DNA from: an uncultured Collinsella sp.
GTDB lineage: Bacteria > Actinomycetota > Coriobacteriia > Coriobacteriales > Coriobacteriaceae
DNA: 64,000 nt
Assembly (NCBI GenBank): GCA_934630375.1
Contig: CAKTVQ010000004.1
Location: 31,821-95,820, forward strand
Reading direction: 5' to 3'
Position numbers and translations under genes: made by a program
The notes under the pieces: generated by a model
Databases searched by the model: none
Seen by the model: only the letters and a program-made list of their open reading frames with translations
What the model was told of the DNA's origin: nothing
Shown here: positions 32,331 to 40,640 of the stretch, piece by piece
How the letters are laid out: every line of letters begins with the position of its first letter
How positions within the stretch are numbered: the stretch's first letter is position 1

Positions 32331-33413
32331 ATGGGTCTGATTCAAAAGAAGGACGAGAAGGACGAGATCGACGGCATCCAGATCATCGAGCGCGGCGAAG
32401 GTCCCGACGGTGACGAGGAAGAGAAGATCGACCTGGTCGCCGGTACGTCTGCCGAGCATATTGCCGCCGGTACGACCGCCGAGGAAGAGGATGCCCGCCT
32501 GGAGGCTCAGATCGCCGTGGACGCTGCTGACGAGAACCTCATGCCTGAGGAGCAGGACGAGGACGACTCCGATGCGGACGACCATGCATCCAAGCACAAG
32601 AAGACGATGATCGCCGCCTTCGTGGTTGCAGTCGTGATCGCTGCGGTGGTCGGCTTCTTTATTGGCAATGGCGGCTTTGGCGGCAAGGGTGTCGGCTCGG
32701 CGACCCTCACCGAGGACCAGCTCGATTCGACCGTGGCAAGCTATAGCTACAACGGCAAGAAGAGCGATATCACCGCGCGCGAGGCCATCGAGAGCCAGTA
32801 CAGCCTCGACACCGTCAAGGATAGCGATGGCAACTACACCGCTCCGTCTGCCGACGTTATCCTGTCCTACGTGCGCAACCAGATTCTGCTGGACGCTGCC
32901 GAGGACGAGGGCATTACCGTTTCTTCCAAGGAAATGAAGCAGTACGCCGAGGATTCCATCGGCACCTCCGACTACAAGACCATGGCCACGCAGTACGGTG
33001 TTTCCAAGGACCAGGCCAAGCAGATCGTCCGCCAGTCTGCGACGCTGCAGAAGCTCTACAAGAAGAAGGTGGGCGATAGCTCCGCAAGCATGCCGACCGC
33101 CCCGACCGAGCCTGCTGACGGCAACGAGGAGACCGCGAGTAAGGACTACGCCGACTACATCATCAACCTTGCCGGCGATGAGTGGGATAGCTCAAAGGGC
33201 ACCTGGAAGGACGCCGACAGCACCTATGCCAAGGCCTTCGCCGACGATGCCTTTACGGCCGATAGCGCAACCTATAAGCAGGCCATGACCGCCTACTACA
33301 CTGCCTATCAGCAGTATTCCTCGCAGGCCTCGAGCGCCAGCTCCAAGTGGACCGAGTATGCTAACGGCCTCTACGCCAAGGCCAACATCAGCATCTACGG
33401 CCTGTTTGCGTAA
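32331..33413 (+). CDS. Membrane-anchored protein with SurA-N-like domain
   Basis: 360 residues. An acidic cytoplasmic N terminus of about 90 residues, one membrane helix (TMIAAFVVAVVIAAVVGFFIG), then an outside domain whose segment ADVILSYVRNQILLDAA, EDEGITVSSKEMKQYAEDSI and YGVSKDQAKQIVRQSATLQKLY resembles the helical N-terminal chaperone domain of SurA/PrsA-type foldases. I see no parvulin PPIase domain; the C-terminal part is Ser/Tyr/Ala-rich. So it may be a chaperone without isomerase activity. Monocistronic, with a terminator at 33457. Confidence 0.7.
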   Translation: MGLIQKKDEKDEIDGIQIIERGEGPDGDEEEKIDLVAGTSAEHIAAGTTAEEEDARLEAQIAVDAADENLMPEEQDEDDSDADDHASKHKKTMIAAFVVAVVIAAVVGFFIGNGGFGGKGVGSATLTEDQLDSTVASYSYNGKKSDITAREAIESQYSLDTVKDSDGNYTAPSADVILSYVRNQILLDAAEDEGITVSSKEMKQYAEDSIGTSDYKTMATQYGVSKDQAKQIVRQSATLQKLYKKKVGDSSASMPTAPTEPADGNEETASKDYADYIINLAGDEWDSSKGTWKDADSTYAKAFADDAFTADSATYKQAMTAYYTAYQQYSSQASSASSKWTEYANGLYAKANISIYGLFA

Positions 33414-33456
33414 AGGTTTGCCTGCACTACTGCGCGCAACCGATCTTTCTGATTAA

Positions 33457-33492
33457 GCCCGCTAGAACGGACAACGTTCTAGCGGGCTTTTT
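33457..33492 (+). terminator. Rho-independent terminator
   Basis: Perfect stem GCCCGCTAGAAC / GTTCTAGCGGGC with a 7-nt loop, then T5. Confidence 0.93.
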
Positions 33493-33525
33493 GCGTTGAG
33501 GGCGTGATTGGCGGCTTAATTATGG

Positions 33526-33765
33526 CTATTCATCCTTAAGTCCAAAAAGGCTATCGGCTTCATCGTCGGATATATATTCCAGTACATCGCCCGGTTGGCA
33601 GTCGAGCGCTCGGCATATCGCGTCAAGAGTTGAAAAGCGCACGGCAGAAACCTTGCCCGTCTTGATGCGCGACATATTGACCTGGGAGATGCCCACGCGT
33701 TCCGCAAGCTCTTTGGATGAGATCTTGCGTTCGGCAAGCATGCGGTCGAGCCGCAGAATAATCAT
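33526..33765 (-). CDS. XRE-family small transcriptional regulator (YozG/Cro-like)
   Basis: 79 residues, essentially one helix-turn-helix: MLAERKISSKELAERVGIS then VNMSRIKTGKVSAVRFSTLDAICRALDCQPGDVLEYI. It lies 9 nt downstream of a DUF2975 membrane protein gene on the same strand, a very common pairing in Gram-positives whose function is not settled. Probably autoregulatory; the palindrome at 34444-34456 is a candidate operator. Confidence 0.88.
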   Translation of the reverse strand: MIILRLDRMLAERKISSKELAERVGISQVNMSRIKTGKVSAVRFSTLDAICRALDCQPGDVLEYISDDEADSLFGLKDE

Positions 33766-33774
33766 GGATTCCCC

Positions 33775-34413
33775 CTAGAGCAACTCGTCATCTTGTTTTT
33801 GCAGGATACACCCATAGCGGAAAACGATGGCGACTAGGCTTATGATCAGGCCTGCAAAGAGCATGGAAGGTTCGAATAGCTGTCCAGCGAAGGCATCTGT
33901 AAAGCACCCGCCAAATCCGGCAAGAATCAATCCCGTGACCATGGCACCAAAAGGCTTCACGACGGCACCACCAATAAAGAACAGGTGTCCTGCTTGACGG
34001 AGGATGCAGATGCATTCAAGTTCAAAGGGCCTGCCTGTCTTTTCGATGCTGGAGAAAAGACTACAAACGCTTAGTGCGATAGCGAACGCGAGGCAAGTCA
34101 TCAAGAGACTGCCTATGGCCGTGTGGCCATCGCCTGCAACGAGCATAAGCGGGGACTGCGCATCGGAGCCGACGAGAGCGAGGCACGGCCCTTCGCCGCT
34201 CTTGAGATCTATGGATTGAAGGTTCATTCCCTGGAAAAAACTAGGCCTTATAACCAGAAGATAGATTGCCGCGACCGCAAAGACCCCCAGAGCAATCAGC
34301 GCGGCAATGCCGGCTGAGACCCATTTGCACATACGTGCGAGTTTCTTCAGCTCGGTTATTGTCTGTTCACGATTGATGACTTCATTCGATTCATATTTGT
34401 TGCTGCGAATCAT
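33775..34413 (-). CDS. DUF2975-type membrane protein
   Basis: About 212 residues with four predicted membrane helices (WVSAGIAALIALGVFAVAAI; LLMTCLAFAIALSVCSLF; GAMVTGLILAGFGGCF; LFAGLIISLVAIVFRYG) and the motif IEKTGRPFELECICILRQAG between helices 2 and 3, typical of DUF2975. ATG 34413 is chosen since GGAGG lies just upstream; 34428 is an in-frame alternative inside that ribosome-binding site. Partner of the following XRE gene. The codon use and lower GC of this pair differ from neighbours and suggest acquisition. Confidence 0.8.
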   Translation of the reverse strand: MIRSNKYESNEVINREQTITELKKLARMCKWVSAGIAALIALGVFAVAAIYLLVIRPSFFQGMNLQSIDLKSGEGPCLALVGSDAQSPLMLVAGDGHTAIGSLLMTCLAFAIALSVCSLFSSIEKTGRPFELECICILRQAGHLFFIGGAVVKPFGAMVTGLILAGFGGCFTDAFAGQLFEPSMLFAGLIISLVAIVFRYGCILQKQDDELL

Positions 34414-34443
34414 GACTCCTCCAATCATTACTTCTGCTGATAC

Positions 34444-34456
34444 TTGTATCTTACAA
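34444..34456. promoter_or_regulatory. TTGTA-TCT-TACAA palindrome upstream of the DUF2975/XRE pair
   Basis: Perfect 5-bp arms with a 3-bp centre, next to AT-rich promoter-like sequence of the minus-strand pair. Candidate operator, inferred from position. Confidence 0.4.
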
Positions 34457-34646
34457 TATAATTAACGATAAACGATAAATAGTTACGAATATCGAGAAGA
34501 TAATGCTTGCTCCATGAAGCCGGAGGCAATGATCTTGTATTGAGTACCGGTGTCAGACGCATGGGGTATAGGCTAAGAGCTGAGATATCTCTCGAATATG
34601 CAAGTGCTTCACCGCGTTTCCCCAATTCATCTGGGAAAACACCCTG

Positions 34647-34693
34647 TAAACGATTGCAAATTACCGGTGAACGGTCGAAAACTACCGTTCACC
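34647..34693. promoter_or_regulatory. LytTR-like site cluster A upstream of the mannose-family PTS operon
   Basis: TAAACGAT (34647-34654) and TGAACGGT (34668-34675) are 21 bp apart, and an inverted copy ACCGTTCA follows at 34684-34691, making the perfect hairpin CGGTGAACGGT / ACCGTTCACCG (34665-34694). The 704-bp region 34414-35117 has no credible gene; it holds this, site B and a GntR-like operator. Confidence 0.5.
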
Positions 34694-34885
34694 GATATTT
34701 TCGAAACTGGTTCAAACTGGTATTAAGTCAAAAAGACCAATTCACAAATCTTCATAATGACCTGCATTTTTTCTACATGCGATTTTTAGCCACCCTACGT
34801 TGTTTAGACGCAGAGCAAGACCCGATCGGACGCCGAATCATTTCGAAACGGTTTCAAAACCGCAGGTAGAAGTGTTAACGAGCGG

Positions 34886-34914
34886 TAAACGGTCGGTTTT
34901 TTGCCGTGAGCGGT
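34886..34914. promoter_or_regulatory. LytTR-like tandem site B
   Basis: TAAACGGT (34886-34893) and TGAGCGGT (34907-34914), start-to-start 21 bp. Downstream, TATAGT at 34966-34971 is a possible -10 without a recognisable -35, as expected for an activator-dependent promoter. Confidence 0.55.
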
Positions 34915-34988
34915 GCAAAAACGTTTTACTGTATGAATCAACGAAAGCGACCTCTTCTGTGGTGATATAGTGACAACAACACGTCACG

Positions 34989-35019
34989 TGGTTACTACCA
35001 GTTGAGAGACCACTGGTCT
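34989..35019. promoter_or_regulatory. GntR-like operators before the PTS operon
   Basis: TGGTTACTACCAG (34989-35001) recurs exactly at 39282-39294 before agaS; AGACCACTGGTCT (35007-35019) is a 13-bp palindrome next to it. Both resemble the TGGT/ACCA boxes of NagR/DasR-type GntR regulators. Confidence 0.6.
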
Positions 35020-35117
35020 TCAAAGAACGCTTTCAAAGAAGCTTTAAGGGCGCCCGCCCGCTGGCTTCCGAAAACCATCGAACTCAGATCGTACACACCT
35101 TCGGAAGGGAAATTTGA

Positions 35118-35561
35118 ATGGTTGGCTTTATTCTTACCGGTCATGGACAGTTCGCACCCGGCCTTGCAAGCGCTATCGCTATGGTCGCTGGCGACCAGCC
35201 CGCTTTTACCGTCGTTCCTTTCGAGGGCGACCAGGCTGCCTCCTACGGTGAGGATCTCCGCGCCGCCATCACCGCTATGCGCGAGGAGTGCGATGGTGTG
35301 CTCGTCTTTACCGACCTGCTCGGTGGTACCCCCTTCAATCAGTCGATGATGATTGCCCAGGATGTCGACAACGTCGAGATTCTGACCGGCACCAACCTCC
35401 CCATGGTTATTGAGCTCCTGTTCCTCCGCGGCAATGCCACGCTCGCCGAGCTTGGCGAGCAGGCCGTGACCGTTGGCCAAACGGGCATCACCGCCCAGAC
35501 GGTCGCCTCCGTCGCTGGTGCCGAGGAAGAGGATATCTTCGGCGACGAGGACGGCATCTAA
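35118..35561 (+). CDS. PTS mannose-family EIIA component
   Basis: Accepts phosphate from HPr on a histidine and passes it to IIB. The N terminus VGFILTGHGQFAPGLASAI carries the active His (residue 9), and FTDLLGGTPFNQS is the conserved loop. 147 residues, single-domain. First gene of the PTS operon; the start of yajC overlaps its stop (TAATG). The genes downstream (AgaS, NagA, LacC) point to N-acetylgalactosamine or a related amino sugar as substrate. Confidence 0.93.
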   Translation: MVGFILTGHGQFAPGLASAIAMVAGDQPAFTVVPFEGDQAASYGEDLRAAITAMREECDGVLVFTDLLGGTPFNQSMMIAQDVDNVEILTGTNLPMVIELLFLRGNATLAELGEQAVTVGQTGITAQTVASVAGAEEEDIFGDEDGI

Positions 35562-35842
35562 TGGCCGATTTCGGAGCCAGCATCCTGAGCTCTTCGATCG
35601 CTCTTTTGGGTCTGCTTGTCATCATGGGTGTTATTTACACCATCTGGTCTCAGATCAACATGAAGAAGAAGCAGAAGTACTTCAAAGAGCTGCACACCGA
35701 GCTCAAGCCGGGTCAGGAGGTCCTTTTCGCCGGCGGTATCTACGGAACCGTCAAAGGCATCGAAGGCGATAAGGTCCAGATCAAAGTCCGATCCGGAGCC
35801 GTCGTAGATGTTTCGCGTTACGCGATTCAGGAGATCAAGTAA
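35561..35842 (+). CDS. yajC: YajC-family membrane protein inside the PTS operon
   Basis: 93 residues: one membrane helix (SIALLGLLVIMGVIYTIW), a basic patch MKKKQKYFKELHTELKPG, and the compact domain EVLFAGGIYGTVKGIEGDKVQIKVRSGAVVDVSRYAI that defines YajC, the accessory subunit of SecDF. Its start overlaps the IIA stop by one base and IIB follows in 36 nt, so it is part of the PTS operon. YajC-like genes are also known inside mannose-family PTS/glycosaminoglycan loci of streptococci, hence a PTS-specific paralogue rather than the Sec subunit is plausible. Confidence 0.9.
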   Translation: MADFGASILSSSIALLGLLVIMGVIYTIWSQINMKKKQKYFKELHTELKPGQEVLFAGGIYGTVKGIEGDKVQIKVRSGAVVDVSRYAIQEIK

Positions 35843-35878
35843 CTGTCGTCAGCAAACAACGAAAGGAAGCTGATCAAC

Positions 35879-36361
35879 ATGGCAGAACCCAACATTCTTC
35901 TTACCCGCATCGATAACCGACTGGTTCATGGTCAGGTTGCCACCCAGTGGAACTCCACCCTGGGCTCCAACCTCATCCTCGTCGCCAACGACGACGTGTC
36001 GACCAACACCATGCGCCAGAACCTCATGAAGATGGCCGCTCCCACCGGCGTCGCTACGCGTTTCTTCTCCCTGCAGAAGACCATCGACGTCATTGGCAAG
36101 GCGAGCCCGCGCCAGAAGATCTTCATCGTGGCCGAAACACCGGAAGACGTGCTTACGCTCGTCAAGGGCGGTGTGCCTATAAAGAAGGTAAACATCGGCA
36201 ACATGCACATGTCGGAAGGAAAGCGCCAAGTCGCCACCTCCGTCGCAGTTAACGACGAGGATGTCGCTGCGTTTAAAGAGCTGCAGGAATTGGGGGTGGA
36301 GTTGGAGATCAGGCGCGTTCCGAGCACGCCTGTTGAGGATACGAGCAAGCTCTTCTCGTAA
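35879..36361 (+). CDS. PTS mannose-family EIIB component
   Basis: 160 residues. The phosphorylated His lies in LLTRIDNRLVHGQVATQW (about residue 18), followed by NLILVANDDVSTNTMRQNLMKMAAP, RFFSLQKTIDVI, and LTLVKGGVPIKKVNIGNMHM, all typical of ManX/AgaV-type IIB. ATG follows GAAAGGAAGC. It has a close paralogue at 45622 in which this histidine is lost. Confidence 0.94.
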   Translation: MAEPNILLTRIDNRLVHGQVATQWNSTLGSNLILVANDDVSTNTMRQNLMKMAAPTGVATRFFSLQKTIDVIGKASPRQKIFIVAETPEDVLTLVKGGVPIKKVNIGNMHMSEGKRQVATSVAVNDEDVAAFKELQELGVELEIRRVPSTPVEDTSKLFS

Positions 36362-36451
36362 TCCTCGTGATCCACGTTGTCAGGAGTGAAACCCTGACAT
36401 TCTGTACGTGAAATCCAAAGTGCGTACATACATTTTGAAAGGAGGAGCAAG

Positions 36452-37252
36452 ATGGAATACTCGATCATCCAGGTCGCTCTGGTCTTCGTCGTCACGTTCA
36501 TCGCGGCAATCGACCAGTTCAACTTCCTCGAGTCTCTCTATCAGCCCATCGTCACCGGCGCCGTCATCGGTCTTATCCTTGGCGACCTCAACACCGGTCT
36601 TCTCGTGGGTGGTACTTATCAGCTCATGACGATCGGCAACATGCCGATCGGAGGCGCTCAGCCGCCTAACGCCGTTATCGGCGGCATCATGGCAGCCATT
36701 CTCGCAATCGCCACGGGCCTCGAGCCCAACGCGGCTGTCGGCCTTGCCATTCCGTTCGCTCTGCTTGGTCAGCTCGGCGTTACCCTCGTCTTCACCCTTA
36801 TGTCGCCGCTTATGTCCTCTGCGGACAACATGGCTCACAACGCTGACACCAAGGGTATCGAGCGTCTGAACTACTTCGCCATGGCCCTGCTCGGCCTGAT
36901 CTTCGCTGTCGTCGTCACCCTGTTCTTCATCGCTGGCGCCACCATCGGTCAGACCATCGCTTCCGCCATCCCGACTTGGCTGCAGACCGGTCTCTCCGCT
37001 GCAGGCGGCATGATGCGCTTCGTCGGCTTCGCCGTCCTGCTCAAGGTTATGATGAACCGCGATATGTGGGGCTTCTTCCTCATGGGCTTTGGCCTCGCGC
37101 TCATCACCGTTGCCAACGATTCTCTGGCAACCCCTGCTCTGCTCATCCTCGCTCTCATCGGCTTCGGCATCGCTTTCTGGGACTTCCAGCAGCAGACCGA
37201 GCTGAAGGGTGCAGCTGTTTCTGACGGAGGTGACTTCGAAGATGGCATCTAA
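36452..37252 (+). CDS. PTS mannose-family EIIC component
   Basis: 266-residue membrane permease subunit. Starts MEYSIIQVALVFVVTFIAAID; conserved PIVTGAVIGLILGDLNTGLLVGG and GGAQPPNAVIGGIMA segments; about seven hydrophobic segments. The C-terminal tail is short and acidic. Its last 11 nt overlap the IID gene. ATG is preceded by AAAGGAGGAG. It forms the sugar channel with IID. Confidence 0.94.
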   Translation: MEYSIIQVALVFVVTFIAAIDQFNFLESLYQPIVTGAVIGLILGDLNTGLLVGGTYQLMTIGNMPIGGAQPPNAVIGGIMAAILAIATGLEPNAAVGLAIPFALLGQLGVTLVFTLMSPLMSSADNMAHNADTKGIERLNYFAMALLGLIFAVVVTLFFIAGATIGQTIASAIPTWLQTGLSAAGGMMRFVGFAVLLKVMMNRDMWGFFLMGFGLALITVANDSLATPALLILALIGFGIAFWDFQQQTELKGAAVSDGGDFEDGI

Positions 37253-38324
37253 TGAGTATGTGATCCCGGAGCACTACGAGGATCTCACTCCTGCTCCGCA
37301 GCTCGACCAGAAGACCCTCAACAAGATGGCTTGGCGCTCCTGCTTCCTGCAGGCATCGTTCAACTACGAGCGTATGCAGGCCGCTGGCTGGCTCTACTCC
37401 ATCATCCCCGGTCTGGAGAAGATCCACACCAACAAGAACGACCTCGCGGCTTCCATGAGCCACAACCTGGAGTTCTTCAACACCCACCCGTTCCTTGTCA
37501 CCTTTGTTATGGGTATCGTGCTTTCGCTCGAGCAGAACAAGGTTGACATCCCCACGATCCGCGCCGTCCGCGTTGCCGCAATGGGCCCGCTCGGTGGTAT
37601 CGGTGACGCCCTGTTCTGGCTGACGCTCGTGCCTATCACGGCCGGCATCACCTCCAACATGGCCATCAACGGCAACGCCGCTGCGCCGATCATCTTCCTG
37701 GTGATCTTCAACGCCGTCCAGTTCGCTCTGCGCTTCTGGCTCATGAACTGGTCCTACAAGCTTGGCACCAGCGCTATTGACGCTCTGACCGCCAACATGC
37801 AGGCCTTCACGCGTGCCGCTTCCATCATGGGCGTCTTCGTCGTCGGTTGCCTGGTCGTCACCATGGGTGGCACCCAGATCAACCTCCAGATCCCCAACGG
37901 CACTACCCGCGGCATCGCTGCCCACACGGTTGTCGTCTCCGAGGAGGAGGCCGAGAACTTCACCGGCCTGGAGGGTATTGATACCGAGACCGCTGAGGCC
38001 GGCACCATGGCCATGACCGATGCTGATGGCAACGCCCTCACCGCCACCGATGCCGACGGCAACGCTGTCGAGTGCGGCGTCACCGATCTGGGCAACGGCA
38101 TGGAGTCCGTTACCTACGGTACCGTCACCGAGGATCCGGTCAACTTCTCCGTTGCCGACACCCTCAACACCATCGTCCCGAAGCTCGTCCCGCTTATGCT
38201 TACGCTGCTGCTTTACTACATGTTCGCTAAGCACAGCTGGACCCCGACCAAGGGCATTCTCCTGCTCTTTGTCCTGGGCATCCTGGGCGCTGGCCCGCTT
38301 GGTCTCTGGCCGAGCATCTGGTAA
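37242..38324 (+). CDS. PTS mannose-family EIID component with extra loop
   Basis: 360 residues from ATG 37242, overlapping IIC by 11 nt; GGAGG at 37226-37230. The family core is clear: LNKMAWRSCFLQASFNYERMQAAGW, FFNTHPFLVTFVMGIVLSLEQ, AAMGPLGGIGDALFWLTLVPI and the C-terminal LLLYYMFAKHSWTPTKGI. Usual IID proteins have about 270-300 residues; here about 70 extra residues (around 240-310), acidic with repeated TDADGNA, sit between the last membrane segments, probably outside. Terminator at 38391 ends the operon. Confidence 0.92.
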   Translation: MASNEYVIPEHYEDLTPAPQLDQKTLNKMAWRSCFLQASFNYERMQAAGWLYSIIPGLEKIHTNKNDLAASMSHNLEFFNTHPFLVTFVMGIVLSLEQNKVDIPTIRAVRVAAMGPLGGIGDALFWLTLVPITAGITSNMAINGNAAAPIIFLVIFNAVQFALRFWLMNWSYKLGTSAIDALTANMQAFTRAASIMGVFVVGCLVVTMGGTQINLQIPNGTTRGIAAHTVVVSEEEAENFTGLEGIDTETAEAGTMAMTDADGNALTATDADGNAVECGVTDLGNGMESVTYGTVTEDPVNFSVADTLNTIVPKLVPLMLTLLLYYMFAKHSWTPTKGILLLFVLGILGAGPLGLWPSIW

Positions 38325-38390
38325 GGCTCTAGCTTGAGGGGTGTGTCCCTACGCGGCTCACACCCCGACCCCTTAAGCCATGTGTATGTT

Positions 38391-38424
38391 AAAAGCCGCG
38401 TGCTCGAAAGAGCGCGCGGCTTTT
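38391..38424 (+). terminator. Rho-independent terminator after the PTS operon
   Basis: AAAAGCCGCGTGCTC pairs with GAGCGCGCGGCTTTT (one mismatch) over GAAA. Confidence 0.9.
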
Positions 38425-38509
38425 GTTTTCTTGATGATTCAGGGTGCAGCAGACAGATAATGCTAAACACCCTAGGTAGTAGCCGAGTTCGAGCAAATGG
38501 GAGGATAGG

Positions 38510-39241
38510 ATGGCGATCGGAGCGCGTAAGCAACCGCTGTACGATCAGCTGGTCGATATTCTGACCGAAAAGATTGACCACGAATATCACGCCGGCGACA
38601 TGATTCCTTCCGAGCGCGAACTTTCGGAGCGCTATGGTCTCTCGCGCACCACGGTGCGTCTGGCTCTGCAGGAGCTGGAGCGTCTGGGACTGGTGGTTCG
38701 GCAGCACGGTCGCGGTACTTTTGTGACCGACCGTTCGGCAAAGGCAACCAACCTTATGCAGTCCTACAGCTTTACCGAGCAGATGCGTGCGATGGGTCGC
38801 GATCCAGAGACTACGATTCTCGAGTTTTGCGAGATGGAGGCCGATAAGAATCTGGCTGAGCATATGGGATTGCGTATCGGCGATCGCATTTTTAAGCTCA
38901 AGCGCCTTCGTTCTGCCGACAACATGCCCATGATGGTCGAACGCAGCTATCTACCGGTTCGTCAATTTATGTCCCTAAAGCGACCGCTGCTGGAGCGTAA
39001 ACCGCTTTACGATGTGATTGAACAAGACTTTCAGCAAAAGATACGCGTGGCCGAAGAGGAATTCTATGCGAGCATCGCGCGTCCCACCGATGCCCACCTC
39101 TTGGGCATTGTCGAGGGTTCGCCCGTGCTCGATTTGGTCCGTACAACGTATAACGAGTCAAACGAGGTTGTGGAGTATACGCTCTCGGTTGCTCGTGCCG
39201 ATCAGTTTAAATACAAGGTTTATCACCAGCGCAACGTTTAG
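38510..39241 (+). CDS. GntR-family (UTRA) regulator of the amino-sugar locus
   Basis: 243 residues: winged helix (LYDQLVDILTEKIDHEYHAGDMIPSERELSERYGLSRTTVRLALQELERLGLVVRQHGRGTFV, described here by parts only) then a UTRA domain, like NagR/YvoA and AgaR2-type regulators that respond to GlcNAc-6-P or similar phosphosugars. It sits between the PTS operon and agaS-nagA. A TGGTTACTACCAG box occurs upstream of both transcription units (34989 and 39282), so it most likely represses them in the absence of an amino-sugar phosphate. ATG follows GGGAGGATAGG. Confidence 0.9.
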   Translation: MAIGARKQPLYDQLVDILTEKIDHEYHAGDMIPSERELSERYGLSRTTVRLALQELERLGLVVRQHGRGTFVTDRSAKATNLMQSYSFTEQMRAMGRDPETTILEFCEMEADKNLAEHMGLRIGDRIFKLKRLRSADNMPMMVERSYLPVRQFMSLKRPLLERKPLYDVIEQDFQQKIRVAEEEFYASIARPTDAHLLGIVEGSPVLDLVRTTYNESNEVVEYTLSVARADQFKYKVYHQRNV

Positions 39242-39280
39242 CGTCTCCAGTGTTGTCATGTGATGATTCTTTGCATTTAA

Positions 39281-39316
39281 CTGGTTACTACCAGATAACC
39301 AACCGAAGTGTATAAT
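39281..39316 (+). promoter_or_regulatory. agaS promoter with overlapping GntR-like operator
   Basis: CTGGTTACTACCAG (39281-39294) followed by ATAACCA and a -10 TATAAT at 39311-39316. The operator occupies the expected -35 zone, a good position for repression. The 13-bp core is identical to 34989-35001. Confidence 0.65.
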
Positions 39317-39355
39317 TGCACGTCAGAGGATTACTTCTAGAGAGAGGTATTAGAA

Positions 39356-40522
39356 ATGTTCGAGAAGAGTGTCGAGGAGCTCACCGAGCTCGGCGCCCAG
39401 ATCACCACGGCCGAGATTGCCCAGCAGCCCGAGCTTTGGCGTGATACGCTCAACATCTACCGCGAGAACAAGGAGGCCATCGAGGCCTTCCTGGCCGAGG
39501 CTCGCGCCATGGGCGAGGGCCGTCTGTCCGTTGTCTTCACTGGTGCCGGTACTTCTGACTACGTGGGCGATACCTGCGCTCCGTACCTGCGTCACGCTGG
39601 CAACACTGATCTCTACGACTTTAAGCCCATCGCCACGACTGATATCGTGAGCGCCCCGCGCGACTTCCTGCGCGCCGAGGATCCCACGCTCGTGGTTTCC
39701 TTTGCCCGCTCTGGCAACAGCCCCGAGAGCCTTGCTGCTGTCGCCGTTGCCAAGGAACTCGTCCACAACGTCAAGTTCCTCAACATCACCTGCGCTCCCG
39801 AGGGCAAGCTCGCTGTCGAGTCCGCCGATGATCCCAATGCGCTGACGCTGCTCATCCCGCGCGCCAACGACAAGGGCTTTGCCATGACCGGCTCCTACAC
39901 CTGCATGACCCTGCTCTCTACCCTCATCTTTGACGAGGCTTCCGACGAGCAGAAGGCCGAGTGGGTCGAGACCATCGCCAAGATGGGCGAGGAGGTCATC
40001 GCACGTGAGTCCGAGGTTGCCGACTACCTGGCTGGCGACTTCAACCGCGTGACCTACTTGGGTTCCGGCTCCTTCGGCGGCCTTGCCCAGGAGAGCCAGC
40101 TCAAGATCCTCGAGCTCGCTCACGGTCTGGTTGCTACTTCCTACGACACCTCCATGGGCTATCGTCACGGACCTAAGTCCTTCGTCGACGATAAGACGCT
40201 CGTCTTCGTGTTCGTCAACAACGACGCCTACACCCGTCAGTACGACATCGACATCCTTAACGAGATCGGTGGCGACAAGATCGCTCAGCACACCGTTGCC
40301 GTTCAGCAGGATGGCGCTACCGTCTACGAGGGCGAGTCTTTCACCTTTAAGGGCTATGAGGCACTCCCCGAGGGTTACCTCGCCCTGCCGTTCGTGATGT
40401 TTGCCCAGGCCATCAGCCTGCTCAACTCCGTCCGCGTGGGCAACACGCCCGATACGCCGAGCCCCACCGGCACGGTCAACCGCGTGGTTAAGGGCGTGAC
40501 GATTCACCCCTTCACCGCTTAA
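39356..40522 (+). CDS. agaS: AgaS-type SIS-domain sugar-phosphate isomerase/deaminase
   Basis: 388 residues with two SIS domains. FTGAGTSDYVGDTCAPYL, SFARSGNSPESLAAV and GSGSFGGLAQESQLKILEL with GYRHGPKSFVDD are the conserved phosphosugar sites. In the Aga pathway AgaS converts galactosamine-6-phosphate to tagatose-6-phosphate and ammonia; the presence of NagA next door and of LacC (tagatose-6-phosphate kinase) 3 kb on supports this. Separately promoted (TATAAT at 39311), with a terminator at 40540. Confidence 0.9.
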   Translation: MFEKSVEELTELGAQITTAEIAQQPELWRDTLNIYRENKEAIEAFLAEARAMGEGRLSVVFTGAGTSDYVGDTCAPYLRHAGNTDLYDFKPIATTDIVSAPRDFLRAEDPTLVVSFARSGNSPESLAAVAVAKELVHNVKFLNITCAPEGKLAVESADDPNALTLLIPRANDKGFAMTGSYTCMTLLSTLIFDEASDEQKAEWVETIAKMGEEVIARESEVADYLAGDFNRVTYLGSGSFGGLAQESQLKILELAHGLVATSYDTSMGYRHGPKSFVDDKTLVFVFVNNDAYTRQYDIDILNEIGGDKIAQHTVAVQQDGATVYEGESFTFKGYEALPEGYLALPFVMFAQAISLLNSVRVGNTPDTPSPTGTVNRVVKGVTIHPFTA

Positions 40523-40539
40523 TCGCGTCCCCCTGTAAG

Positions 40540-40577
40540 GGCGCCCGTCCGCTCATAACGGCGGGCGGGCGCTTTTT
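40540..40577 (+). terminator. Rho-independent terminator after agaS
   Basis: GCGCCCGTCCG pairs with CGGGCGGGCGC, then TTTTT. Confidence 0.85.
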
Positions 40578-40640
40578 GTTTTACGTGAGCTGGGTATAAG
40601 CATCACCACAGTCAACTGCTTTTAGAAGCAAGGAGTGCAT

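Noticed and set aside
34507..34869. 120-residue open frame in the PTS upstream region
   Set aside because: No ribosome-binding site or domain; it overlaps the inverted-repeat regulatory cluster and has atypical composition.
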